A stretch of 9,172 nucleotides of DNA from JBLHUT01 sp047629975 (GTDB taxonomy: Bacteria > Pseudomonadota > Alphaproteobacteria > Rhodobacterales > Rhodobacteraceae): contig JBLHUT010000145.1 in assembly GCA_047629975.1 (NCBI GenBank), positions 1-9,172 on the forward strand, read 5' to 3'. Positions 1 to 5,859 of the stretch are shown in pieces. Below the pieces are notes generated by a model. The model did not search any database. It was not told the origin of the DNA and saw only the letters and a program-made list of their open reading frames with translations. A program made the translations under genes and the position numbers. The first letter of the stretch is position 1. The number at the start of each line of letters is the position of its first letter.

Positions 1-1
1 C

Positions 2-955
2 GCCGCAATGATGGAGCCCCCCGGTGGCACCGCACTGGTCGAGGAAAGCATCGCCGAGGCGCTCGATTTCAGGCGCGTGATGCGTCTGGTCGAGGCCGAA
101 TTCGGCGATGATGACTGGTGGTTCAAGGTCTGGGGGCCGGACGATCTTGGCGAAGACGGGATCGGGGATGCGAAAAACTGGGTGCTCAAGCGGACAGACG
201 AAGACGGTGTGCAAGCGTCCGACGGCCAAGATGCGTGGCACGGATTCGGCGATATGGCGCCCGGCTTCAACATGCTTGACCCGATCAAAGCGACGATTAT
301 CACCCCCGGTCTGAACCTTGACGGGCGCTTTGACACATCGGGCATTCCGGCCTCGATCGTGACGAAATATCTGGCCGAGCACGGCGTCGTAGTGGAAAAA
401 ACCGGCCTCTACAGCTTTTTCATCATGTTCACGATCGGCATCACCAAAGGCCGCTGGAACACGTTGCTGGCCGCGATGCAGCAATTCAAGGAAGACCACC
501 GCAAGAACCAGCCGATGTGGCGTTCAATGCCGGAATTCTGCGCCAAACACCCGCGTTACGAACACATGGGGCTACGCGATCTTTGCGAACATGTGCATGC
601 GCTGTATTCGAAATATGACGTGGCGATCCTTTCCACGGATATGTACCTCAGTGATCTGACCCCGGCGATGACCCCGACCGACGCGTTTTCGCACATCGCA
701 CAGCGCACGACGCAACGGGTGCCGATTGATGATCTGGAGGGGCGGATCACCACCAGCCTTGTGACGCCGTATCCTCCCGGCATCCCGCTGCTTATTCCGG
801 GTGAGGTGTTTAACAGCAAGATCGTCGAATACCTTAAATTCAACAGGGAGTTTGCGCGCGAATGTCCCGGATTTGAAACCGACATCCACGGGCTGGTGCA
901 ACTCACCGGCGCCGATGGGACGATCGCGTATTTTGCGGATTGCGTGGCAGAATAA
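2..955 (+). CDS. Orn/Lys/Arg decarboxylase, C-terminal part (5' end outside window)
   Basis: This is the C-terminal part (about 317 codons) of a biodegradative-type, PLP-dependent basic amino acid decarboxylase of the AdiA/CadA/SpeF family. Such enzymes convert arginine, lysine or ornithine to the polyamine precursor plus CO2 in the cytoplasm, consuming a proton. The reading frame is open to the left edge, so the gene starts upstream. The PLP-binding lysine and most of the large domain are therefore not visible. Family landmarks that are visible include WHGF, LDPIKATIITPG, GIPASIVTKYLAEHGVVVEK, the TPYPPGIPLLIPGE segment and the terminal PGFETDIHG. Substrate cannot be fixed from this part; the family is certain, arginine or lysine is my guess from resemblance to AdiA. 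It ends in TAA at 953-955 and converges on the P-type ATPase gene. No frameshift or internal stop is seen. Confidence 0.93.
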   Translation, partial: AAMMEPPGGTALVEESIAEALDFRRVMRLVEAEFGDDDWWFKVWGPDDLGEDGIGDAKNWVLKRTDEDGVQASDGQDAWHGFGDMAPGFNMLDPIKATIITPGLNLDGRFDTSGIPASIVTKYLAEHGVVVEKTGLYSFFIMFTIGITKGRWNTLLAAMQQFKEDHRKNQPMWRSMPEFCAKHPRYEHMGLRDLCEHVHALYSKYDVAILSTDMYLSDLTPAMTPTDAFSHIAQRTTQRVPIDDLEGRITTSLVTPYPPGIPLLIPGEVFNSKIVEYLKFNREFARECPGFETDIHGLVQLTGADGTIAYFADCVAE

Positions 956-1026
956 GACAGACTGTCCTGTGCGCCGGTCCGGCATTTCATGCGGTAGCAT
1001 TTGAACCTGGAACGCACGCCGGGGGC

Positions 1027-1070
1027 GCGGAACCGACGGTCAACCAATTGGTGCAGGCCGTCGGTTCCGC
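1027..1070. terminator. 13-bp perfect stem-loop between convergent genes
   Basis: Arms 1027-1039 and 1058-1070 are perfectly complementary over 13 bp. The 18-nt loop itself contains the 10-bp palindrome ACCAATTGGT (1043-1052). The element lies 72 nt after the decarboxylase stop and 32 nt beyond the convergent ATPase stop. Pairing is Watson-Crick throughout, so it can form in RNA from either strand. Neither side has a T-run, so it is not a canonical intrinsic terminator. A bidirectional transcription-end or mRNA 3' stabilising structure is the best reading. Confidence 0.5.
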
Positions 1071-1089
1071 AAACACAGACCAAACAGCC

Positions 1090-1114
1090 GGTTGCCGGAT
1101 TTCATCTGGCAACC
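1090..1114. terminator. Hairpin spanning the ATPase stop codon
   Basis: Arms 1090-1100 and 1104-1114 pair over 11 bp with a 3-nt loop. The pairing is complete with one G-U in plus-strand RNA; in minus-strand RNA that pair becomes a C-A mismatch. The TGA of the minus-strand ATPase gene (1102-1104) sits in the loop and closing pair. On the minus strand the hairpin is followed by a T-rich but interrupted stretch. It may serve as a transcription end for either convergent gene. Confidence 0.4.
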
Positions 1115-2970
1115 AACGGCGCGAAAGGCGCCGATGACGGGGCGATGCGCAACGCACGCAGCGCGTTCAATATTACCGCAACGTCGATCACCTCTTGGGT
1201 CAACGCGCCCTGCACCGGCGTCAAGTAGCCGAACGCGGCCGCGATCATGCCAAGAACCGACAGGCCGATCCCCACGACGACACTTTGCAGGGCAATCCGT
1301 CGGGCGGCGCGCGCAATCTCGATGCCAAGACCCAACCGGTCGATCCGGTCGACCAGAAGCACGACGTCAGCCGCCTCGGCCGAAGCCGCAGCCCCCCGCG
1401 CGCCCATCGCCACGCCCACATCGGCGGCCGCCAGCGCAGGGGCGTCGTTCACCCCGTCACCGACCATCATCACGGGGCCGTTCTTGCGCTCGGTCAACAC
1501 AAGCAGGACTTTTTGATCCGGCGTCAAACCGGCCCGCACCCCGTCAAGGCCAAGCCCCCGGGTCACGCGCTCGGCCACCTCGACCCGGTCACCGGTGGCC
1601 AGCAGAATGCGTTCAACCCGTTCACGACGCAGCGCAGCAAGCATTTCAGCGGCCTCCTCCCGCAAGGGATCGGACATTACCAGATACCCCGCCAAATGCC
1701 CGTCAACGGCCACAGCCACAAGAACAGACCCCGCAACAAGCGCCGGATAGCCCCCCGCGCGCTGCCCGATGCGTCTGGCGACAAACCCGTCGCCTCCGAC
1801 GATCACGCTGTGGCCTGCGACCCGGCCAACAACCCCCTCGCCGGGGATCTCTGCCACCTCAGAGGGCACGGGCAAATCCAGACCACGCGCCGCGGCCGCC
1901 GCCACGACCGCCTGTGCAACCGGATGTTTCGACGCCTGATCAAGTGCCGCGGCAAGACGCAGGATCTCGTCCTGGCTCCGGCCACCGCGGGCATCGATCG
2001 ACACGATCTGCGGGCGCCCGTCCGTCAGGGTGCCGGTCTTGTCAAGGATCAGCGTCCGGATACGCGCCATTGCCTCAAGCGGCCCTGCCCCCTTGATCAG
2101 CACCCCGAAATGCGCCGCCCGCGACAGACCCGCCACAAGCGCAACCGGCACAGCAAGGATCAGCGGACACGGGGTCGCAACCACAAGCACCGCAACCGCC
2201 CGGATCGGATCGCCCGTGACCCACCACGCCGTCACCGCAATAAGAAGTGTCACCGCAAGAAACCCCAGCGACCAGCGATCAGCCAGGCGCGACATCGGCG
2301 CCTTTGAACGCTGCGCCTGCTCGACCAGCCGGACAATGCCTGCATAAGTGCTGTTGGCGGCAGGCCGCGTCGCTGTGATATCAAAGGCGTCGCCGGCGTT
2401 GGTGGCGCCGCTCATGGCGTCTGCCCCGCGCAACAGCCGCACGGGCAGCGACTCGCCCGTCAGGGCAGACGTGTCCAGAAACGCCACATCCGACGCCACG
2501 ATGCCGTCCACAGGCACCACATCGCCCTGCCGGATCAACAGCCGGTCCCCCGGTGCGATCGCATCAAGCGGTACATCCTCCAGCCCGCCGTTCTTGTGGC
2601 GGGACGCCGTGCGCGGCACGCGCGACAACAGCGCGTGCATCTCGCGGCGAGCGCGGCCCTCGGCAAAGCTTTCAAGGAACGTGCCACCGGAATACATGAC
2701 GGCAACAACCGACGCGGCCAATGTCTCGCCGAACACAAGTGCCGCCGTCATGGACAGCGCGGCAACAATATCCAGCCCGACCTCGCCGCGCCGCCCGCTG
2801 CGCAAGATTTCAACCACAAGCGCACAAAGAGCCGGCAGAACGCCCAGAACCCACGCACCGCGCGCCAGATCAACCAGACCACCGGAAAAAAGCGCAAGCC
2901 CCGCCAAAAGACCAAACACTGCCAGCACGAGGATGGCAGGTTTCAGACGATCCATACCCGCGTGCTTCAC
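1102..2970 (-). CDS. P1B-type heavy-metal ATPase, TPCP/QEXXD (P1B-5-like) class
   Basis: Inner-membrane P-type ATPase that pumps a transition-metal ion using ATP. With the GTG start at 2970 it has 622 residues. In order: two N-terminal helices (about 12-30 and 39-56), a hydrophobic stretch (66-96), the actuator domain with TGES (171-174), helices at about 233-250 and 257-280 with the metal-site motif TPCP (266-269), the phosphorylation motif DKTGT (310-314), the N-domain HP (349-350), the hinge GDGVND (504-509) and two final helices, the last with QEVID (592-596). The first cysteine of the usual CPC is replaced by Thr. TPCP plus QEXXD is, as I recall, the signature of P1B-5 pumps such as Sinorhizobium Nia, linked to Ni and Fe. 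There is no N-terminal HMA domain and no C-terminal hemerythrin domain. The start was chosen because AAGGTGAG lies just upstream; TTG at 3045 and ATG at 2955 are less well placed. It is divergent from the ferric-reductase-like gene. Metal specificity is inferred. Confidence 0.92.
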   Translation of the reverse strand: MKHAGMDRLKPAILVLAVFGLLAGLALFSGGLVDLARGAWVLGVLPALCALVVEILRSGRRGEVGLDIVAALSMTAALVFGETLAASVVAVMYSGGTFLESFAEGRARREMHALLSRVPRTASRHKNGGLEDVPLDAIAPGDRLLIRQGDVVPVDGIVASDVAFLDTSALTGESLPVRLLRGADAMSGATNAGDAFDITATRPAANSTYAGIVRLVEQAQRSKAPMSRLADRWSLGFLAVTLLIAVTAWWVTGDPIRAVAVLVVATPCPLILAVPVALVAGLSRAAHFGVLIKGAGPLEAMARIRTLILDKTGTLTDGRPQIVSIDARGGRSQDEILRLAAALDQASKHPVAQAVVAAAAARGLDLPVPSEVAEIPGEGVVGRVAGHSVIVGGDGFVARRIGQRAGGYPALVAGSVLVAVAVDGHLAGYLVMSDPLREEAAEMLAALRRERVERILLATGDRVEVAERVTRGLGLDGVRAGLTPDQKVLLVLTERKNGPVMMVGDGVNDAPALAAADVGVAMGARGAAASAEAADVVLLVDRIDRLGLGIEIARAARRIALQSVVVGIGLSVLGMIAAAFGYLTPVQGALTQEVIDVAVILNALRALRIAPSSAPFAPLVAR

Positions 2971-2974
2971 ACCG

Positions 2975-2982
2975 CTCACCTT
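2975..2982 (-). promoter_or_regulatory. Ribosome binding site fixing the ATPase GTG start
   Basis: The minus strand reads AAGGTGAG here. The AAGG core lies 8 nt upstream of the GTG at 2970 (6 nt counted from the end of the longer match region). The in-frame ATG at 2955 would be more than 20 nt away, too far, and the TTG at 3045 has no comparable site. This decides the start in favour of GTG. Confidence 0.6.
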
Positions 2983-3015
2983 TTTTCGGCGGAGGCGATA
3001 CCGCTGGTGTGCCGA

Positions 3016-3045
3016 TCTACAGCCTGCCAACGCCTCGATTATCAA
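3016..3045 (-). promoter_or_regulatory. Possible promoter of the ATPase gene
   Basis: On the minus strand TTGATA (3040-3045) is followed after 18 nt by TGTAGA (3016-3021). The first matches the sigma-70 -35 consensus well, the second is a poor -10. It would give a leader of roughly 40 nt before the GTG start. The -35 is overlapped by a small inverted repeat, GATT-ATC-AATC (3037-3047). Weak, pattern-based call. Confidence 0.25.
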
Positions 3046-3071
3046 TCACACTATCGCGCAAAATCCCGCAA

Positions 3072-3083
3072 CCGTCTAGACGG
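3072..3083. promoter_or_regulatory. 12-bp perfect palindrome, candidate operator
   Basis: CCGTCTAGACGG is a perfect 12-bp palindrome almost exactly midway between the divergent start codons at 2970 and 3178. Such a position suits a dimeric repressor or activator controlling both genes. I do not recognise it as a Fur, Irr, RirA, FNR or MerR-type site, and no regulator gene is visible in the window. It is too short to act as a strong terminator. Confidence 0.35.
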
Positions 3084-3177
3084 CACCCCTCACATCGCCC
3101 CCGCAAGTATCCACAAATCGACGTCCCCGAGGCAGGAAAAAATTGCTTTGATCTGAAAAACGGCCCAGAAAAAGTGC

Positions 3178-4482
3178 ATGAAACCGCTTTTTCTGCTCTG
3201 TGCTTATGTATGCGCGGTCACGCTGCCACTGGTTGTTTCGTGGGGTGTCGGCGGACCACCACGCCCGTTCGCCCATGAACTTGGCTCCGGCCTCGGGATT
3301 CTCGCCTTTTCGATGATCTTGATGGAATTTGTCCTGTCGGGCCGGTTCAGGAGCATTTCGAGTGGCGTCGGCATGGACGTGACAATGCGCGTTCATCAGA
3401 TAATGGCCCGCACGGCACTGGCCTTTGCTTTGGTGCATCCTTTGTTCTTTCAAGGATCACCTTCGGGAGGCCCACGCCCGTGGGATCCGACACGACAGTT
3501 GACGATCACGACCGATCTGGGCGACCTGTCCAGCGGCATTGCGGCCTATCTGATCCTTCCAAGCCTTGTTCTTCTGGCCATCGGGCGCAAACATCTGGAT
3601 TACAAATACGAGACATGGCGGCTTTTGCATGGCCTTGGCGCATTGTTGATCGCGATCCTTCTTTTGCATCACACCATCTATGCGGGACGCTATGGGTCGC
3701 AACCGGTCATGGCCTGGACCTGGCTGGTCATGACGGGGCTGGCGGCGGGGTCGTTGGTGTATGTGTACGTCCTCTTGCCGCTCAGGGATAAGGCCCATGC
3801 GTGGCGCGTGACCTCGGTCACCCAGTTGACACCGAAGCAATGGGAAGTGACGGTCACTCCAGAGCACCCCTCGGGGCTGGACTACAAGGCAGGGCAATTC
3901 GCGTGGCTGAATTTGGGTCACAGTTCTTTTTCCATTCAGGAAAATCCGTTCTCTATCTGCTCGGCTCCGGCCGCCGGACCGGATGTATCGTTCATGATAA
4001 AAGAGCTTGGGGACTTTACGCGCACAATCGGTGGGGTAAAGTCGGGTACAATTGCCTATCTCGATGGTCCGTACGGCAGCCTGACGGTCGAGGGGCGCAC
4101 CGAAGCGGGCATCGCCCTGATCGGGGGCGGTGTGGGTCTTGCGCCGCTACTCGGCATTTTGCGACAGATGCGCCTGTGCGCCGACCCACGCAAGGTCAAG
4201 CTTGTCTATGGAAACAGGTCGCCCGATCAGATCGCGTGTCGCGGCGAACTGGCGGATCAGGACGTGACCTTTGTCGTGTCCGAACCGACCCCTGACTGGC
4301 AAGGAGAAACCGGGTTGATCGACCCCGCACTCATCGACCGCATTTTTACGCCACACGAAATCAGGGAATGGCTCTTTGTGATGTGCGGACCGGCGATCAT
4401 GATGGACACCCTCGAAGACCACCTGATCAAGCGGGGCGCACCGTCTGATCGCATCCTGTCAGAGCGTTTCGACTATGATTGA
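3178..4482 (+). CDS. Ferric-reductase-like membrane flavo-haem oxidoreductase
   Basis: A 434-residue membrane protein of the ferric reductase / NADPH-oxidase superfamily (COG4097-like). It passes electrons from cytoplasmic NAD(P)H through FAD and membrane haem to an acceptor outside the inner membrane. About six hydrophobic helices fill residues 1-200. The helix at about 71-91 carries His73 and His87; another carries His151 and His164/165. This paired-His pattern, 13 residues apart, is what binds two haems in this superfamily. The FAD domain follows (about 208-305), with the ENPFSICS motif (255-262) in place of the usual HPFS/RPYS, and then DGPYG (296-300). The NAD(P) domain has GGGVGLAP (316-323) and the terminal CGP (403-405). 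It is intact and of normal length for a prokaryotic member. The ATG at 3178 has only a weak purine-rich site before it, but the N-terminal helix starts right there. It is divergent from the metal ATPase, which suggests iron or another metal as acceptor. Oxygen or a quinone cannot be excluded. Confidence 0.9.
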   Translation: MKPLFLLCAYVCAVTLPLVVSWGVGGPPRPFAHELGSGLGILAFSMILMEFVLSGRFRSISSGVGMDVTMRVHQIMARTALAFALVHPLFFQGSPSGGPRPWDPTRQLTITTDLGDLSSGIAAYLILPSLVLLAIGRKHLDYKYETWRLLHGLGALLIAILLLHHTIYAGRYGSQPVMAWTWLVMTGLAAGSLVYVYVLLPLRDKAHAWRVTSVTQLTPKQWEVTVTPEHPSGLDYKAGQFAWLNLGHSSFSIQENPFSICSAPAAGPDVSFMIKELGDFTRTIGGVKSGTIAYLDGPYGSLTVEGRTEAGIALIGGGVGLAPLLGILRQMRLCADPRKVKLVYGNRSPDQIACRGELADQDVTFVVSEPTPDWQGETGLIDPALIDRIFTPHEIREWLFVMCGPAIMMDTLEDHLIKRGAPSDRILSERFDYD

Positions 4483-4582
4483 TCCGTTCAAAAAGATGAG
4501 CCTGCGACGGCGTGTTGCTTTTGCAATCGGGGGGGTGAATGTGGTTGTGTGTCTCGTCTTGATTGCATTTGCTCTTCGCTGA
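4475..4582 (+). CDS. 35-residue single-helix membrane protein, overlapping upstream stop
   Basis: A short ORF not recognised as any named family. ATG at 4475 overlaps the last codons of the reductase in another frame (8-nt overlap), and TGA is at 4580-4582. The peptide begins MIDPFKKMSLRRRV and continues as one hydrophobic helix (about residues 14-34), ending in a single Arg. A lysine/arginine-rich N-terminus before the helix predicts the N-terminus in the cytoplasm. There is no strong Shine-Dalgarno site of its own, so translation would depend on ribosomes finishing the reductase. A role as a small subunit or stabiliser of the reductase is a guess from this coupling. It could also be a chance ORF, since 35 codons is short in GC-rich DNA. 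Confidence 0.5.
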   Translation: MIDPFKKMSLRRRVAFAIGGVNVVVCLVLIAFALR

Positions 4583-4661
4583 ACAATCGCGCCCGCGCCC
4601 GGTTTGCGCACAGGCGCACCCGAGTAACAATGCCACGGGGTGAAAGATACAATAACCGCCT

Positions 4662-4687
4662 AACCCGTGATCGGCACGCGACGGGTT
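4662..4687. terminator. Stem-loop between reductase operon and tRNA-Val
   Basis: AACCCGT (4662-4668) and ACGGGTT (4681-4687) form a 7-bp stem with a 12-nt loop. On the plus strand GCAGTTTT follows, a short T-run, so it may end the reductase transcript. On the minus strand it lies about 20 nt after the tRNA 3' end and could end that transcript. Both readings are weak. Confidence 0.35.
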
Positions 4688-4708
4688 GCAGTTTTGCATG
4701 AGAGGAGA

Positions 4709-4784
<76 letters not shown>

Positions 4785-4795
4785 GACTGCGCACG

Positions 4796-4824
4796 GAGTA
4801 GCCCAACCAGTGGGCCACGTGCAA
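4796..4824 (-). promoter_or_regulatory. Probable sigma-70 promoter of tRNA-Val(UAC)
   Basis: The minus strand shows TTGCAC (4819-4824), a 17-nt spacer and CTACTC (4796-4801), ending 11 nt before the mature tRNA 5' end. The same TTGCAC, with a -10 of the same CTANNC form, precedes the other tRNA-Val gene at nearly the same distance. That recurrence is the main support. The -10 hexamer is a poor match to TATAAT. Confidence 0.45.
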
Positions 4825-4867
4825 GCAGATTTCGCACTCTTGTGGCATGCTTTTTTGCCGGCCCTTC

Positions 4868-5467
4868 TCAATCGCCCTCAACCGCGGCACCCCAGCGGGT
4901 CTGCACACCGTTGTCAATTGCAAAGACAACCCCCTGCCCACCCGGAAGCGCGGTATAATCAGACATCGGCAGGTCCAGCGCAAGCAATCGCAAAACCCGC
5001 GAGGTCACGCCGTGGGTAACAATCACAGTCGGGCGGTCAAGCCCCTGCAACAAGATCTTTAGCCGTGCGCGTAACATCCCCAGATCCTCGCCGCCCGGAG
5101 CGTGGAATTTCCACATCTCTGCATGATCGCGCAATGCGCCGGCACCCTCGGGGCTGGCCTCGATCTCGGCCACGGTTCTGCCTTGCCAATCGCCCAGCGA
5201 AACTTCGACGAGAGCGGACTTGGGAACGATAGGGCCAAGGTCGGCACAGGCGATTTGTGCTGTCGACCAAGCACGCCCCTGCGGGCTGGACCAACAGGCA
5301 ACCCCCGTCTGGTGTGGTAAAAACCGGGCCAGCAACCCGCGTTGGGCTGCGGCCTGCGCCCTGCCCCGCGGAGTAAGCGGGCTGTCAAGGGTTCCCTGAA
5401 GACGACCCTCGAAGTTCCATTCGGTTTCACCGTGGCGCAGCACATAGATGGGATGGCTAAGGGGCAA
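4868..5467 (-). CDS. Histidine phosphatase family protein (phosphoglycerate mutase-like)
   Basis: A 199-residue cytoplasmic protein of the histidine phosphatase (acid phosphatase/PGM) superfamily, which works through a phosphohistidine intermediate. The N-terminal strand is followed by RHGE (11-14), whose His12 would be phosphorylated. The continuation GETEWNFEGRLQG with a later LTPRG is typical of GpmB/CobC-like members. Further pocket residues are Arg65 (in SSPQGRAWSTA), Glu88 (in LVEVSLGDW) and His152 (in VTHG). Length is normal. The substrate is unknown; GpmB-type, CobC-type and broad-specificity phosphatases look alike. The open frame runs back into the upstream tRNA, so the true start must be later. 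No ATG lies between the tRNA end and the RHG motif. TTG at 5467 fits best, with AAGG 8 nt upstream. It starts about 40 nt after the tRNA-Val(CAC) 3' end and ends 83 nt before the next tRNA-Val, all on one strand. Confidence 0.88.
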   Translation of the reverse strand: MPLSHPIYVLRHGETEWNFEGRLQGTLDSPLTPRGRAQAAAQRGLLARFLPHQTGVACWSSPQGRAWSTAQIACADLGPIVPKSALVEVSLGDWQGRTVAEIEASPEGAGALRDHAEMWKFHAPGGEDLGMLRARLKILLQGLDRPTVIVTHGVTSRVLRLLALDLPMSDYTALPGGQGVVFAIDNGVQTRWGAAVEGD

Positions 5468-5475
5468 AAATCCGG

Positions 5476-5479
5476 CCTT
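5476..5479 (-). promoter_or_regulatory. Ribosome binding site supporting a TTG start
   Basis: The minus strand reads AAGG, separated by 8 nt from the TTG at 5465-5467. No ATG or GTG is available between the tRNA 3' end and the first beta strand of the phosphatase. This weak site is therefore the best support for a rare TTG start. Confidence 0.4.
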
Positions 5480-5506
5480 CGGGTCAATCTTGGATCGTGT
5501 AAAAAA

Positions 5507-5581
5507 TGGTGGGTGATAAGGGATTTGAACCCCTGACATCTTCGATGTGAACGAAGCGCTCTACCACTGAGCTAATCACCC
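5507..5581 (-). tRNA. tRNA-Val (anticodon CAC), CCA encoded
   Basis: The minus strand gives a complete cloverleaf with acceptor stem GGGTGAT/ATCACCC, D arm GCTCAGTGGTAGAGC, and anticodon stem CTTCG/CGAAG around the loop TTCACAT. The anticodon is CAC, which reads GUG. The T arm has TTCAAAT and the CCA end is encoded (5507-5509). It is 72 nt without CCA, one D-loop base shorter than the tRNA-Val(UAC) gene. A run of six T residues follows the CCA directly on the minus strand, which could cause partial termination before the phosphatase gene. Confidence 0.97.
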
Positions 5582-5594
5582 GCCGTGGCGCGGG

Positions 5595-5622
5595 GTTTAG
5601 CGGCCCCTGTCCAGCAGTGCAA
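5595..5622 (-). promoter_or_regulatory. Probable sigma-70 promoter of tRNA-Val(CAC)
   Basis: The minus strand shows TTGCAC (5617-5622), a 16-nt spacer and CTAAAC (5595-5600), ending 13 nt before the mature tRNA 5' end. The hexamers and spacing parallel those before the other tRNA-Val gene. It is probably also the main promoter of the phosphatase gene, because the gap after the tRNA is only about 40 nt. Confidence 0.5.
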
Positions 5623-5806
5623 GGGGCTGCGTGTAAATTCAAAGCGGTCTTGTGCCCGCAGCGGAACCTTCTGGCTGACCGTGCTTGAGCGGCACGACAG
5701 CCAAACGGACACGCCAAAGACCCGTGCCCTTTGCCAAGCGACCATGAGATTGCGGCGAAACTGCACACCGGGCCGGGCAACGGACATGCGCATTTGGCAG
5801 ACACCA

Positions 5807-5835
5807 CAAAAAAGGCGCGGGGATCCCCCGCGCCT
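5807..5835 (-). terminator. Intrinsic terminator of lon
   Basis: Arms GGCGCGGGG (5814-5822) and CCCCGCGCC (5826-5834) form a perfect 9-bp GC-rich stem with a 3-nt loop, extended by one A-T pair. On the minus strand it is followed at once by six T residues (5808-5813). It lies about 25 nt after the lon stop codon. This is a textbook Rho-independent terminator and separates lon from the tRNA block. Confidence 0.88.
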
Positions 5836-5859
5836 GTTCTTGAAGATTACCACTGACGT

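Noticed and set aside
1195..2307. 370-codon open frame on the plus strand, antisense to the P-type ATPase
   Set aside because: Very Arg/His/Pro-rich low-complexity translation, as expected from the complement of a GC-rich gene. The ATPase motifs on the minus strand are unambiguous.
3148..3161. Possible FNR/FixK box (TTGAT-N4-) just upstream of the reductase gene
   Set aside because: Only the left half-site matches; the right half (AAAAC against ATCAA) agrees at two of five bases.
5468..5539. Longer N-terminus of the phosphatase starting inside tRNA-Val(CAC)
   Set aside because: The extra residues are a translation of the tRNA itself, and the family begins at the strand before RHG.
5572..5853. 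93-codon minus-strand open frame between lon and tRNA-Val
   Set aside because: It starts at or before the lon terminator, runs into the tRNA, has no ribosome binding site or recognisable motif, and overlaps the tRNA promoter.
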